Below, piece after piece: positions 17,090 through 27,004 of a stretch of 64,000 nt of DNA. The stretch covers positions 62,001 to 126,000 of the forward strand of contig NZ_JAFCLG010000011.1 in NCBI RefSeq assembly GCF_018129685.1. The letters run 5' to 3'. The position numbers and the translations under genes are program-made. The first letter of the stretch is position 1. Each line of letters starts with the position of its first letter. This stretch comes from Bradyrhizobium manausense (GTDB taxonomy: Bacteria; Pseudomonadota; Alphaproteobacteria; Rhizobiales; Xanthobacteraceae). Below the pieces are notes generated by a model. That model worked only from the letters and a program-made list of their open reading frames with translations, was not told the origin of the DNA and did no database searches.

Positions 17090-17229
17090 TGCGTGGCCGG
17101 ACCGCTTGCCGCAGGGTCGCCCTCTCAGAAGGCCGGGGATGCGGCCTCTCCGGCATCGCAGGAAACGTTGGCGATCTCGTCCGACCGAACATGCGAGCCG
17201 CGCGCTCGCTTCCCCTTATCGGCGTCGCC

Positions 17230-18279
17230 TCAGAGCGCCATGAAGCGTGCCAGGTCCTCTGGAGTGAAGTGCACCCGCAGGGCTACCCGAAGGGTATCCG
17301 TGCCAAGGTTCTGAAGATCCTCGTTGAAATCCCCATAGCGCGGTGACAGCGGGATCGCCTCGATGCCCTGGGTGCCGGCCCGTGCGCTCAAGCTTTCCAC
17401 GGCGTTGTCGCCAGCGGGATCGTCGTCGCGCACGATATAAAGCCGGCGCAGACCCGCAGGGAAGAGCACGGCTGCCAAGTGAGCGGCTGAAAGCGCTGCC
17501 ACCATCGGCATATCAGGCAAGACGTAGCGGAGCGACAAGATCGTCTCAATACCCTCGCCGGCCGCCATGACATCCCTGGCGATGCCGAAGCGAACGGCGT
17601 GACCGAGCAGATGACCCATCGCGCGCCTGGGCGTGTCGATCGGCGCCTTGCCGCTGGCGGAGCGGTCGAAGCCCTGCGGATTGAGGTAGGTGCGATGAAC
17701 GCCGGTGATCCGGCCCTCGAGATCGGTGACGGCGGCGATCATCGCCGGCCAGGTCTCGGTCGGCGAACTGTCATCCGGGCGATAGTAGCAACGTGGATGG
17801 AACCGCAGCGCGCCTGCGTCGTGGACAGCCTTGATGCCGCGGTGGCACAGATAGCTCTCGACCAGCGTCCGTCGGATCGGTTGCGACATCGCAAACAGCC
17901 GCCGCGCCGCGTCCGGCGACCCGGCGGGGACGGGTGTGCGAACGGGTTTTGGGGTTTGGTACGGTTCGGCGCGGGGCAGACGCAAAAAGCGTCGCGCCTC
18001 CTCGGCGACATCGCGAAAGTCAACGAGACCGCAGCTTTCGCGGATGACGTCGAGAAGATCGCCATATTCGGCCGAGGCGGCGTCGGTCCAATGCCCGGCG
18101 GCGCCGCGACCGGATTCCGGTCCGCTGAGCCGGACGAACATCGACCGGCCGGGCGTATTGCGAACGTCGCCCACCGTCCAGTAGCGGCCCTGGCGCCGCC
18201 CGTTGGACAGGTAATGGCGGCACACCGCCTCAGCTTCGCGCGCGAGGCGGCGCGCCAGTTCGGAAGCATCGCGCGACAT
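17230..18279 (-). CDS. toprim domain protein (plasmid-type primase-like), 349 aa
   Basis: The C-terminal half is a toprim domain: AAGEGIETILSLRY with the conserved glutamate, then LRRLYIVRDDDPAGDNAV with the metal-binding aspartates. The N-terminal part (residues 1-120) has the WTVGDVRNTPGRSMFVRLSG arrangement seen in DUF7146 primase-associated proteins. Family knowledge suggests DNA priming or nucleotidyl transfer in island or plasmid replication. The ATG at 18279 follows the helicase stop by one base (TGA-C-ATG), so the two are translationally coupled. Confidence 0.88.
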   Translation of the reverse strand: MSRDASELARRLAREAEAVCRHYLSNGRRQGRYWTVGDVRNTPGRSMFVRLSGPESGRGAAGHWTDAASAEYGDLLDVIRESCGLVDFRDVAEEARRFLRLPRAEPYQTPKPVRTPVPAGSPDAARRLFAMSQPIRRTLVESYLCHRGIKAVHDAGALRFHPRCYYRPDDSSPTETWPAMIAAVTDLEGRITGVHRTYLNPQGFDRSASGKAPIDTPRRAMGHLLGHAVRFGIARDVMAAGEGIETILSLRYVLPDMPMVAALSAAHLAAVLFPAGLRRLYIVRDDDPAGDNAVESLSARAGTQGIEAIPLSPRYGDFNEDLQNLGTDTLRVALRVHFTPEDLARFMAL

Positions 18280-18280
18280 G

Positions 18281-21200
18281 TCATGCCGCCGCCCGATCGG
18301 AGATGCGCGAGAGCGGATAGCGCTCCAGCACCTTGCCGAGGATTGCCAGCCCGGACGCATCCGTCGGCACGAACATCCGCAGCTTCCAGGAGATGATTTC
18401 GTGGAACAGGCCGTAGACTCGCAACCGGTCTCGCATCGCATCGGTAAAGCCGGTAAGCTCGATGCGGTTGGCGCCCATGACGCGGACGCGACGAAGCTGT
18501 AACCCGTCGGTGAGATCGAGGACGGTCTTGCCGTCCAGCAATGCCATAAAGGCCTGCTCCGGCGTCAGCGTCGTCATCCCGGTTGACAGCGCGCCTACGA
18601 CCCATGCGGGTGAGACCTTGCGTCCGATGATCCGCTCACCTGTGTCGGTCTGGAGCCGATAGACGCGCGTCGATTCGTTGGGCAGCCGCTTCCAGATCGG
18701 CAACAACAATCCCGACACGATGTGGATCTCGCTGTCGGTAAACTCTGGCACCTCGGCGACCTCCGCCGCCCAGACCCGCGAGAACGTCGCGCGGTCGGTC
18801 TGCTGCCAGTGGGTCTGCGGCATCGTCGTCAGTGCGACCGTCGGATGCTCCATGGGGCGGATGAGCCGGACGCGGCGTTCGACCTCGCCGTCGTCCGTCA
18901 TCAGGCTACGCGCCGGCACCTGGACGGCGGCGCGACCAGACTGACTGTTCACCAGCAGCACGGCACGCGGGTCGGAGAGACGGCCCAAGGCCTCGTCCAG
19001 GGCGACGGGGCGGTTTCGGTCGCGTTGGGCGATGGTCAAGAGGCAGGTTCCGGCCGAAGTGCCGGGATGGGTGTAGATGGTCTGCCGTCCCGTCACGACG
19101 AAAGATTCCGCCGTCAGCGTCTCAAGCCCGACATCGTAGGTCCCGCTTGCGATCGCGCCCTCGATCCGTGCGGTGAGCAACTGCTCGAACGCTGTGAACA
19201 GGATATTCTGAAGGTTGATGGTCAGCGCCAGCAATCGGTTGAGGAACGTCGTGATCGGCGGCAACTCGTCTCTGATGCCGTTGGCGTCTGTGAGCTTCAG
19301 CCCGGTGGCATCCTCGAACGTCTGGAGCGAACAATCCTCCACCTTGCCCATGACGAGGAGGACATAGAGCTGCCGCAGCGCGTCGCGGGCATAGTGGCTC
19401 TCCAGATTGTCCTCGGACCTGAACAGTCCCTCGCCGCCGGTCTGGCGCTGGCCCCTTGTGATCGCGCCGAGGGTGTCGAGACGACGGGCGATGGTCGAGA
19501 GGAAACGCTTCTCGGCTTTCACATTGGTCGCGATCGGGCGGAACAGCGGCGGCTGCGCCTGGTTGGTGCGATTGGTGCGGCCAAGGCCCTGAATGGCGGC
19601 ATCGGCCTTCCATCCGGCCTCAAGCAGGTAGTGAACGCGGAGCCGGCGGTTCTTCGCCGAGAGCTCCGCATGGTAGCTGCGCCCGGTACCGCCGGCTTCC
19701 GAGAAGACGAGGATGCGCTTGTCGTCATCCATGAATGCCTGGGTTTCGGCGAGATTGGCAGAACCGGCACGGTTCTCGACCACGAGCCGATCGATACCAT
19801 CCGCTCCGCGCGTGCGAACGATCCGCCGGGACCGGCCGGTGACTTCGGCGACCTCCTCGGTGCCGAAGCGCTGGATGATCTGATCGAGCGCGCCGTGCAC
19901 GGGTGGCAGAGAGGCGAGCCTCTCGATCAGCCGGTCGCGGCGTGCGACCGCGTCTCGGCACTGCACCGGCTGGCCGTCACGATGGACCGGACGCGACGAC
20001 AGGTTGCCCTCGTTGTCGGTAAAGGGTTCATAGAGCTGGGTCGGGAACGAGTGCGCGAGATAGTCCAGGACGTATTCGCGCGGGGTGATGTCGACCTGGA
20101 CGTCGCCCCAGTCCTCCGTCGGAATGTCGGCGAGTCGCCGCTCCATCAGCGCTTCGCCGGTCGACACGATCTGGATCACGGCGGCATGGCCCGCCGCGAG
20201 ATCGCGCTCGACGGCTGATATCAGCGACGGCGTCTTCATCGCCGTGATGAGGTGGTTGAAGAAGCGCTGCTTGGCACTTTCAAAGGCGGACCGCGCGGCA
20301 GACTTTGCCTGCGCGTTCAACGTGCCGGTCGAACCGGTGATGTTCGCCGCCTGCATCGCCGCGTCGAGATTGTTGTGGATGATGCCGAACGCGCCGGCGT
20401 AGGCGTCGTAGATCCGGATCTGCTCTTCACTGAGGGTGTGTTCGACCAACTCGTATTCGACGCCTTCGTAGGAGAGCGAGCGCGCGGCATAGAGACCGAG
20501 CGCCTTGAGGTCGCGCGCCAGCACCTCCAGCGCGGCGACGCCGCCGGCTTCGATGGCCTCGACGAACTCGGCCCGGGTGGCGAAGGGAGAGTCCTCGCCG
20601 CCCCAGAGGCCGAGCCGCTGCGCATAGGCGAGGTTGTGAACCGTGGTGGCGCCGGTCGCCGAGACATAGACGACGCGCGCGTTCGGCAGGGCATGTTGCA
20701 GGCGAAGCCCGGCTCGGCCCTGCTGCGAAGCGGCCACGTCGCCACGGTCGCCCTTGCTGCCGCCAGCATTCTGCATTGCGTGAGACTCGTCGAAGACGAT
20801 GACGCCGTCGAAATCACGGCCCAACCACTCGACGATCTGCCTGACACGCGAAACCTTCTCGTCGCGCGCGTCGGAGCGCAGCGTGGCGTAGGTCGTGAAC
20901 AGGATGCCCTGCTCCAGACGAATGGGCGTGCCTTGCCGGAACCGCGACAGCGGGGTCACCAGCAGGCGCTCCTGGCCGAGCGCCGACCAGTCGCGCTGCG
21001 CGTCCTCGATCAGCTTGTCGGATTTCGAGACCCAGAGCGCGCGGCGCCGGCCCTTGAGCCAATTGTCGAGCAGGATGCCCGCGACCTGGCGGCCCTTGCC
21101 GGCGCCAGTGCCGTCGCCCAGAAACCAGCCCCGCCGAAACCGGACGGCGCTCTCGGCATCATCCGGCGCGGCCGAGACGACATCGAAGGTCTCGTCGACC

Positions 21201-22633
21201 GTCCACGCCCCCGCGAGAATGCCGCCGTGGGCTTCGCCGGCGTAAATGACGGATTCAAGCTGGGCGTCGGACAGCAGGCCGTCCGGCACCACAATCGCGG
21301 GGAGATGTGGCCGGTAGGACGGAGTGGGCGGCGCGACCGAGGCCATGGCTGCCGACTGCACCAGCCTGGTCGGATGCGCCTGGGCGCCGGGAATACGGAT
21401 CGATTGCAATCCATAGGGCTCGTAGAGCGCTTCGGTGATGCCGCCATGTTCGACCGGCTTCCAGGTCACGGATTCATAGGCGAGCTCGATCGCCTCGGGC
21501 GCCATCGCCGACACCGGGACGGCGGCCGGACGCATGGCGTAAGCGCGGACTGTTCTGGGAATGGCCGGCCGCGCGGCCGCTGGAATGGCGACGGCCGATC
21601 CGATCGGCAACCGCGGCGGCACCTGTTGTATCACCCAGCTGAGCAGTGTCGCGACATCCGGCGCGGTGCCCGGAGATGGCGGGAACGACTTGATGTCTCG
21701 CGCGGGCGCCTTGTCGATCACCGTCAGGCATGTCTCGACGGTGGTGCCGTGCTTGGCAAAGACCGCGCCGTCAATGGCGGCGGAGAACACCACGCGCCCA
21801 CGTTCCTGCAAGGCGATGAAGGCATCCCTCCATGCGGGATTGTCGGGCGCGCAGCTCGCGGCCGTGATCGCGACCAGACGGCCGCCTTCGGCGAGACGTG
21901 CCAGGGCCGAGGACATATGGCAGAGCGCCGCGCCGGCCATTCGGCGGTCGACGTTGGCGATGGCCGAGAATGGCGGATTCATCAGCACCACGCTCGGAAC
22001 GATAGCGGTGTCGAGATGATCGTCAATGTTCGCGGCGTCGAACGAGGTGACGGCGATAGCGGGGAAAAGGCGCGACAGAAGTTCCGCGCGGGCCTCGGCC
22101 AGTTCGTTGAGCACCAGCGATCCGCCAGCGAGCTCGGCCAGGATGGCGAGCAGCCCGGTGCCGGCGGACGGCTCCAGAACAACGTCATCGGGGCGGATCG
22201 CTGCGGCCACGCTCGCTACAAAGGCGAGAGGAATGGGCGTCGAGAACTGCTGAAACGTCTCGCTCTCTTCCGAGCGGCGGGTGTGGGTGGGAAGAAGACT
22301 GGCGATCCTGGCCAGCAGCGGCAGCATGGCGGCAGGCGATGCGGCGCGTGCGCGGATCGCCGGGCCGAACTTGCGCAGGAACAGCACGGTCGCGGCCTCC
22401 ACGGCGTCATAGCCGGTCTTCCAGTCCCAGGCGCCCGACGCGTCAGTACCGCCGAAGGCGGTCTCCATGGCGGCGCGCAAGAGGGCAGCGTCGATGCGGC
22501 GGCCCCGTTCGAGATGAGGAAGAAGAAGATGGGCGGCTCGGCCGGTCGCGGCGGAACGGTCCGCGATATCCAAAGCGACAACAGAAGATGGGGCGATCGC
22601 GGAGACGGCGGCGGAAGCAGAGAAGTTTGTCAT
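18281..22633 (-). CDS. fused adenine methyltransferase and strawberry-notch helicase, 1450 aa
   Basis: The first 330 residues hold a class I methyltransferase with the SAM loop EPSAGTG (154-160) and the catalytic NPPF (219-222), typical of N6-adenine methylation. The rest is an SF2 helicase of the strawberry-notch family: Walker A GDGTGAGKGRQ (about 507), Walker B FDESH (about 614), motif III VSATGAT (about 655) and motif VI LGRTNRTNQ (about 1013), followed by a large C-terminal domain. Such proteins are core to alphaproteobacterial islands; protection from restriction, replication and remodelling have been suggested but not shown. The ATG (MTNFSASAAV) at 22633 is preceded by a type A leader hairpin. 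It is the first gene of a cluster with the toprim gene. Confidence 0.92.
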   Translation of the reverse strand: MTNFSASAAVSAIAPSSVVALDIADRSAATGRAAHLLLPHLERGRRIDAALLRAAMETAFGGTDASGAWDWKTGYDAVEAATVLFLRKFGPAIRARAASPAAMLPLLARIASLLPTHTRRSEESETFQQFSTPIPLAFVASVAAAIRPDDVVLEPSAGTGLLAILAELAGGSLVLNELAEARAELLSRLFPAIAVTSFDAANIDDHLDTAIVPSVVLMNPPFSAIANVDRRMAGAALCHMSSALARLAEGGRLVAITAASCAPDNPAWRDAFIALQERGRVVFSAAIDGAVFAKHGTTVETCLTVIDKAPARDIKSFPPSPGTAPDVATLLSWVIQQVPPRLPIGSAVAIPAAARPAIPRTVRAYAMRPAAVPVSAMAPEAIELAYESVTWKPVEHGGITEALYEPYGLQSIRIPGAQAHPTRLVQSAAMASVAPPTPSYRPHLPAIVVPDGLLSDAQLESVIYAGEAHGGILAGAWTVDETFDVVSAAPDDAESAVRFRRGWFLGDGTGAGKGRQVAGILLDNWLKGRRRALWVSKSDKLIEDAQRDWSALGQERLLVTPLSRFRQGTPIRLEQGILFTTYATLRSDARDEKVSRVRQIVEWLGRDFDGVIVFDESHAMQNAGGSKGDRGDVAASQQGRAGLRLQHALPNARVVYVSATGATTVHNLAYAQRLGLWGGEDSPFATRAEFVEAIEAGGVAALEVLARDLKALGLYAARSLSYEGVEYELVEHTLSEEQIRIYDAYAGAFGIIHNNLDAAMQAANITGSTGTLNAQAKSAARSAFESAKQRFFNHLITAMKTPSLISAVERDLAAGHAAVIQIVSTGEALMERRLADIPTEDWGDVQVDITPREYVLDYLAHSFPTQLYEPFTDNEGNLSSRPVHRDGQPVQCRDAVARRDRLIERLASLPPVHGALDQIIQRFGTEEVAEVTGRSRRIVRTRGADGIDRLVVENRAGSANLAETQAFMDDDKRILVFSEAGGTGRSYHAELSAKNRRLRVHYLLEAGWKADAAIQGLGRTNRTNQAQPPLFRPIATNVKAEKRFLSTIARRLDTLGAITRGQRQTGGEGLFRSEDNLESHYARDALRQLYVLLVMGKVEDCSLQTFEDATGLKLTDANGIRDELPPITTFLNRLLALTINLQNILFTAFEQLLTARIEGAIASGTYDVGLETLTAESFVVTGRQTIYTHPGTSAGTCLLTIAQRDRNRPVALDEALGRLSDPRAVLLVNSQSGRAAVQVPARSLMTDDGEVERRVRLIRPMEHPTVALTTMPQTHWQQTDRATFSRVWAAEVAEVPEFTDSEIHIVSGLLLPIWKRLPNESTRVYRLQTDTGERIIGRKVSPAWVVGALSTGMTTLTPEQAFMALLDGKTVLDLTDGLQLRRVRVMGANRIELTGFTDAMRDRLRVYGLFHEIISWKLRMFVPTDASGLAILGKVLERYPLSRISDRAAA

Positions 22634-22658
22634 GGAGGCAGGCCTCGGGAGAGCGAAA

Positions 22659-22708
22659 ACGGGTGGAGCCCGCGGGCGCTCTCTCGACCTCGCCGGCTCA
22701 AACCCGTC
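22659..22708 (-). promoter_or_regulatory. type A leader hairpin before the methyltransferase-helicase gene
   Basis: On the minus strand GACGGGTTTGAG opens a region that includes GAGAGAG and GCGGGC and closes with CCCGT, ending about 25 bases before the start codon. It shares GACGGGTT, GAG, GAGAGAG and the closing CCCGT with leaders of the ParB and DUF932 genes. Confidence 0.55.
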
Positions 22709-22847
22709 CCGGCCGCGCTCGTCCTCTAAGAACGCGGGGCCCCGCCGCGCCAATCGAGGCACCGCCGAGCTACACACATGCTGATGGGTTGCGGATGATG
22801 AGACCGCGCCACCAAGCGACGCGTTCGTCGCGGCAGGCATTGGCGAG

Positions 22848-23090
22848 TCACGGCAGACAATCGCCATGGCAGGCGAGCGGCGCGCAGAAGCAGACGAGAT
22901 CGCAGCCGCGGAACTCGTCGAGCGTATGCAGCAGGGGATGCTGATCGCGGAGCCAACGCTCGTTCTTCTTGACGACCGCAACGCGGACGCCATCGTGGCC
23001 GATCCGGAACGGGTTGCCCCATTTGCTGCCGCGGCCGATGTTGAGGGCATCCGACTGCACGCCGGTCTGATGCTTGTTGAGAACCTGCAC
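22848..23090 (-). CDS. DUF4326 protein, 80 aa
   Basis: From the GTG at 23090 the protein reads MQVLNKHQTGVQSDALNIGR, then GSKWGNPFRIG and ends RGCDLVCFCAPLACHGDCLP. The SKWGNPF motif and the C-terminal CFC...CHGD motif are the DUF4326 signature. The cysteines and histidine may bind metal. GTG is chosen because AGGAGGG lies eight bases upstream. The family is common in phages and plasmids; its function is unknown. Confidence 0.85.
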   Translation of the reverse strand: MQVLNKHQTGVQSDALNIGRGSKWGNPFRIGHDGVRVAVVKKNERWLRDQHPLLHTLDEFRGCDLVCFCAPLACHGDCLP

Positions 23091-23236
23091 ATCACTGTCC
23101 CTCCTGACCCGTCTGTTGCGATGGACTGGCCGTGAGGGCACGGTTCAGGGATGGATGTCACGCATCGCCCTTGGGGATGTGGGGACGGCTTGCCCATTGA
23201 CGTTGCCGCGGCCAGACAGGTCCCTGCGCGGCAGGG

Positions 23237-23479
23237 TCAGGTTGGGGATGATCGGGCCCGCGGTTCGGATGGCGGCAGATAGGCGGTGTAGGGATTGCCA
23301 TCCGCGAGATGGCCAAAGGGCGTGAGAACAAGGTCGGTGCCGTCGCGGCCGACGCCGCAAATCACGTAACGGGGCTCAGCGGTCACCGCGTCGGTACATT
23401 CTATCAGCGCGAGGTTGCCGTCAGCCGCCGCACGCAGCAATGACTGGAAATTGGCGCTGATGTAGTCGGGAATGCTCAT
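23237..23479 (-). CDS. DUF6117-type protein, 80 aa
   Basis: The protein reads MSIPDYISANFQSLLRAAAD, then GNLALIECTDAVTAEPRYVI and PFGHLADGNPYTAYLPP. This matches the short DUF6117-type proteins seen next to ParB in rhizobial and sphingomonad islands. It is likely a soluble alpha/beta protein of unknown role. It sits 141 bases downstream of the ParB stop. Confidence 0.8.
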   Translation of the reverse strand: MSIPDYISANFQSLLRAAADGNLALIECTDAVTAEPRYVICGVGRDGTDLVLTPFGHLADGNPYTAYLPPSEPRARSSPT

Positions 23480-23620
23480 TGCACGGCCCTCCCAGGCGTT
23501 GAGGTTGATTGCGGATGGTCATGATCGTTCTCCGGAGATGAAAGAGCCCGGCGCGCTGGCCGGGCTCAGAGGAGAAATGGAAGTCTTCAGATGCGGCGGT
23601 GAGCCGCTCCCGCATGAGAG

Positions 23621-25732
23621 CTATTCGGCGGCAACGACCAGGAGCCGGTCGTCTTCGGGATAGCCCCGCCCCTCGTCATCCTCAGCGAGGAATTCCGGCA
23701 ACGCCTCGGCTTCCCCAACCGGGGCGTGCTCGCTGTCCGGATCGGCCAGCCGCAGCGGCTCGGGCAACCAGCCGGTGCCGTCGAGCAGACGCTCGGCTTC
23801 CCGCGCCATGTCCCCCTTCTTGAGGTGATCGATGAGTTGCACGGATGCCTCACCCTTGGCCTCCCGCACCGCTTGGAGAATCCGGGGTTTGGTCACGCGC
23901 CCGAGATAGTTCTCGGCGGTCGGCTTCCAACCTGCCGTCACCATGTCAAGCCCGATCGCGCGTGCCAGGACATCGGCCTGATCGAGCCTGCGCCGGACAC
24001 CGTGGGCGAAGACTCGGCCCTCGTTGTACCGGTTCGCCGGTTCATATAGCGCGTTGACAGCAGACGCGGCGCAATGCGCGAACAGTGCCGCCTGCGTGGT
24101 TCCGTCGAGTGCGGTGAGCGCGTCCCACAGATCGGCCTCATCCTTCGGCAGGCGCGCCTTCCACGCCGCAGAACGCGCGTCGATGGCGATGGCCGATGCG
24201 CTCTCCTTCAAGCCCGGAGCCTGAGCGGGGAACGTCGGCGTTCGGATCGCAATCTCCAGGCAGCCACTCGACGATGCGAAGCGGTAGAAGCTGGCCAGTA
24301 CGAAAGTGTGGAGCACCGCCTGGAACGCCATGGCAGGATGGTTTGCCAAGGCATCGCGCAACGCCAGCGTGCGATGGGCCGTCAGCTCGGTGATAAGCCG
24401 GTCCGGCAGCGGTTTTGCAATGTCGTCATCCTCATCCTCCACGGGTTCGGCCGGGGCGCCGCCGATACTGATGACCGCGCGCTTACTCGCGCCAGCCGGT
24501 TGGGTACGATCCTCATGGCCCTCCCCGTCGGATTCGATGGCCGAGACTTCGGACGCCTCGTCTTCCGGCCGGACATAGCCGCGATCGACCGAGAGCCTCC
24601 CTTCGGCGTCGATGCCGACGAAGGCGCCGGCGCGGGCGACCTCGGCGAGATCGTAGCTGAGCGAGCGGGATTCGAAGGCGGAGCGAGCCGCTTCGATCTC
24701 GCCGAGGCGCTGGTCGATTTCATCGGGCAGTTCGCCGGCGTCCTGGTAGTCGGTCTCGATCTTGGCATACTCGGCGTTGAGGGCGTCGAGGGTGGCCTGC
24801 TCGTCATCCGTGAGATCGACGGGTCGACCTTCGAGTTCACGCAGGTCATTGGTGTGGCCGTAGGGGAAGTCGACCGCCACGCCAATCCACTTCCAGCCCT
24901 CGGCGGCGATGGTCTCGGCTTCCGCCTTGAGCTTTTCGGTGACGAGACGGTCGAGCAGCGGCACATCCTTTAGCCAGCCCCCGTCGTCCTGCTCGAACAG
25001 GTCACGCATGATGACGCCACCAGCCTGCTCGTAGGCGTCGAGCCCGACGAACTGGGCGCGGCGGTCGGAGGCCCGAACCGTGTTCTCCGTCAGCATGCGG
25101 CGGATCTGATACGGTTCGTCGTAGCCTGACTTGCTGACGATGTCCCAGACCTGCTCCTGGCGTGCATGGTCGCCGGTGACGGAGAACGCCATGAGCTGCT
25201 CCAACGTCATGCCGTCCTCGGCATAGATGTCGTGCAGCTTTGGTGAGACGGATGCCAGGCGCAAGCGCTGCTTGACGATCGCCGGCGAAACGAAGTGCCG
25301 CGCTGCGATGTCTTCTTCGCTCATACCGCTCTCGCGGAGGGTCTGAAACGCGCGGAACTGATCGAGGGGGTGAAGTCCGATTCGCTCATCATTTTCTGCG
25401 AGAGAGTCGTCCTCGGCGAGGCCCTCGTCTCTCACCACGCAAGGCACGGCTTGCGTCTTCGCCATCCGCTTCTGTTTCACCAGGAGTTCGAGGGCGCGAT
25501 ACCGCCGGCCGCCGGCGGGGACCTCGAACATGCCGGTCTCCCGGCCATCGCCGTCGATAACGGCGCGGACACTGAGGCTTTGCAGCAAGGTGCGTTGCGC
25601 GATGCTTTCCGCCAATTGCTCGATCGAGACGCCCGCCTTGACGCGGCGGACGTTGGACTGGCTCAACACCAGCTTATTGAAGGGAATATCGCGGGACGGA
25701 CTGAGCTTGATCTTCTGAACGGCGCTTGCCAT
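23621..25732 (-). CDS. ParB/RepB-type protein with long C-terminal extension, 703 aa
   Basis: The N-terminal 200 residues are ParB-like: IPFNKLVLSQSNVRR, then EVPAGGRRYRALELL (the ParB box) and ENDERIGLHPLDQFRAF, followed by a helix-turn-helix (MSEEDIAARHFVSPAIVKQR). Canonical ParB proteins are about 300 residues; the extra 400 residues are acidic and helical, typical of island ParB homologues, and of unknown function. No ParA lies next to it. By family it may bind DNA in a sequence-specific, CTP-dependent way. The ATG at 25732 is preceded by GGAG, and a type A leader hairpin lies just upstream. Confidence 0.92.
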   Translation of the reverse strand: MASAVQKIKLSPSRDIPFNKLVLSQSNVRRVKAGVSIEQLAESIAQRTLLQSLSVRAVIDGDGRETGMFEVPAGGRRYRALELLVKQKRMAKTQAVPCVVRDEGLAEDDSLAENDERIGLHPLDQFRAFQTLRESGMSEEDIAARHFVSPAIVKQRLRLASVSPKLHDIYAEDGMTLEQLMAFSVTGDHARQEQVWDIVSKSGYDEPYQIRRMLTENTVRASDRRAQFVGLDAYEQAGGVIMRDLFEQDDGGWLKDVPLLDRLVTEKLKAEAETIAAEGWKWIGVAVDFPYGHTNDLRELEGRPVDLTDDEQATLDALNAEYAKIETDYQDAGELPDEIDQRLGEIEAARSAFESRSLSYDLAEVARAGAFVGIDAEGRLSVDRGYVRPEDEASEVSAIESDGEGHEDRTQPAGASKRAVISIGGAPAEPVEDEDDDIAKPLPDRLITELTAHRTLALRDALANHPAMAFQAVLHTFVLASFYRFASSSGCLEIAIRTPTFPAQAPGLKESASAIAIDARSAAWKARLPKDEADLWDALTALDGTTQAALFAHCAASAVNALYEPANRYNEGRVFAHGVRRRLDQADVLARAIGLDMVTAGWKPTAENYLGRVTKPRILQAVREAKGEASVQLIDHLKKGDMAREAERLLDGTGWLPEPLRLADPDSEHAPVGEAEALPEFLAEDDEGRGYPEDDRLLVVAAE

Positions 25733-25746
25733 GTCGGATTCTCCAC

Positions 25747-25787
25747 GACGGGCGGCCGGGAGACTCTCTCTCGACCTCCAACCCGTC
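25747..25787 (-). promoter_or_regulatory. type A leader hairpin before ParB
   Basis: On the minus strand the leader opens GACGGGTTGGAGG, continues GAGAGAGAGTCTC and closes GCCCGTC, so the ends pair GACGGG with CCCGTC. It ends 14 bases before the start codon. It is nearly the same as the leader before the DUF932 remnant. Confidence 0.7.
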
Positions 25788-25932
25788 AGTGAAATCCGCA
25801 CGCCCCTCTCACTCTCCGGCGCGCCCCGGGAATGAAAATCGAGACGGGGAATACATGCGATCACCCGGCTCGCACAGGCGAACCGATGTTGGTGGGGACA
25901 AGCGGATTTGTGCCCGGCGCGGTTGGTTCGGA

Positions 25933-26919
25933 TCAGGTGCCACTGGCACAACGCGCCAGCGAGATCTGGAGCAGGTGCGGGCCTACATCCGTCTCGTCGG
26001 GGATGGCGGATGACGCCTGATGCGCTTCGGTGGATACGGGCTGCCTGGCGTGCATCCAGTCGGCGGCCTGCTGCGCCTTGCTGGCGGCAGTGAAGATAGC
26101 ACGAGGATCGTCCTTCAGCACTTGGACCCACGAGGCAATATATGCTGCATGATCGGGCCGCGGATGGTGAGCTATACCCAGATCGGCAAGGACGAGACCG
26201 CTGAGAATCTCCACGCAGCATTCCTCGGCGGCATAGGCAGCCGAACCGAACCGGCCCGAGAGATCGCGGTCAAGCCGGTGCTTTGCCCCTGAGGCATGTC
26301 CGTTCTCATGCAGCCAAACTCCATAGAATGACGCAGCATCACGGAAGGAAGCAAAATCCGGCATGAACACCGCGTCCGATGAAGGCAGATAGTAGGCTTC
26401 CGAACCACCGAACACGGTCCTGATCCCGAGATTGGTGATGAAAGCCTCGGCATGCGCCAGACGCTCGCTCTCCGGCAGGACGTCAATGGGCTGCCGTTCG
26501 TATCCATCCACCTGCGCGACATTGAATACCGAGAATGCCCGGGCAAACATCCGCTGGCGACCATCATCACCACCGTCATCGCCGTCAGCCGACTCCCGGG
26601 AAGCGATCTGCTTCCACAGCACGACGGTGGTTGAGCGTTCGCCTTTGCGGACCTGCGCGCCGGCAGCCTGCCATTGCCGATAAGTGCCCCATAGGCCATC
26701 AGCGTAACCGCCAGCCATGGCTGCGTGCCAAAGCGCCAACGTGTTTATGCCCCGGTAGCGCTTGCCGGAAGCAACATTGGTCGGACGGGCAACGCTCGTC
26801 CCGTTGTGGAACCACGGCGCACGCCACTCGCCTGCACCTTGTTCGATTGCCGCGATGATCTCGGCGGTGATGCGCGTGTAAACATCGGCTCGCGCTCCGG
26901 GCTGCTTCTGGGAAGACAT
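25933..26919 (-). CDS. ardC: ArdC-like antirestriction protein, 328 aa
   Basis: The N-terminal domain matches ArdC/DUF1738 (VYTRITAEIIAAIEQGAGEW, RPTNVASGKRYRGINTLALW), which binds single-stranded DNA. The C-terminal half is a metallopeptidase-like domain with HENGH (an HExxH motif) in GVWLHENGHASGAKHRLDR. Members help incoming DNA escape restriction in a new host. The ATG at 26919 (MSSQKQPGARAD) is chosen by homology, and GGAGCCATCACG precedes it. A C-terminal tail of about 25 residues after the family core looks unrelated. Confidence 0.9.
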   Translation of the reverse strand: MSSQKQPGARADVYTRITAEIIAAIEQGAGEWRAPWFHNGTSVARPTNVASGKRYRGINTLALWHAAMAGGYADGLWGTYRQWQAAGAQVRKGERSTTVVLWKQIASRESADGDDGGDDGRQRMFARAFSVFNVAQVDGYERQPIDVLPESERLAHAEAFITNLGIRTVFGGSEAYYLPSSDAVFMPDFASFRDAASFYGVWLHENGHASGAKHRLDRDLSGRFGSAAYAAEECCVEILSGLVLADLGIAHHPRPDHAAYIASWVQVLKDDPRAIFTAASKAQQAADWMHARQPVSTEAHQASSAIPDETDVGPHLLQISLARCASGT

Positions 26920-27004
26920 CGTGATGGCTCCTTGGGAGCGACGCGAGCGCAAGGGATCGCCACCGCGTGCGGGCGGCATCAGGCTCAACGTCGATGGAAA
27001 GGAA

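Noticed and set aside
18722-20218. 498-aa plus-strand frame opposite the helicase
   Set aside because: Antisense shadow of the strawberry-notch helicase, whose motifs are complete on the minus strand.
20252-22729. 825-aa plus-strand frame
   Set aside because: Antisense shadow of the methyltransferase-helicase gene; it has no recognisable domain and no ribosome binding site.
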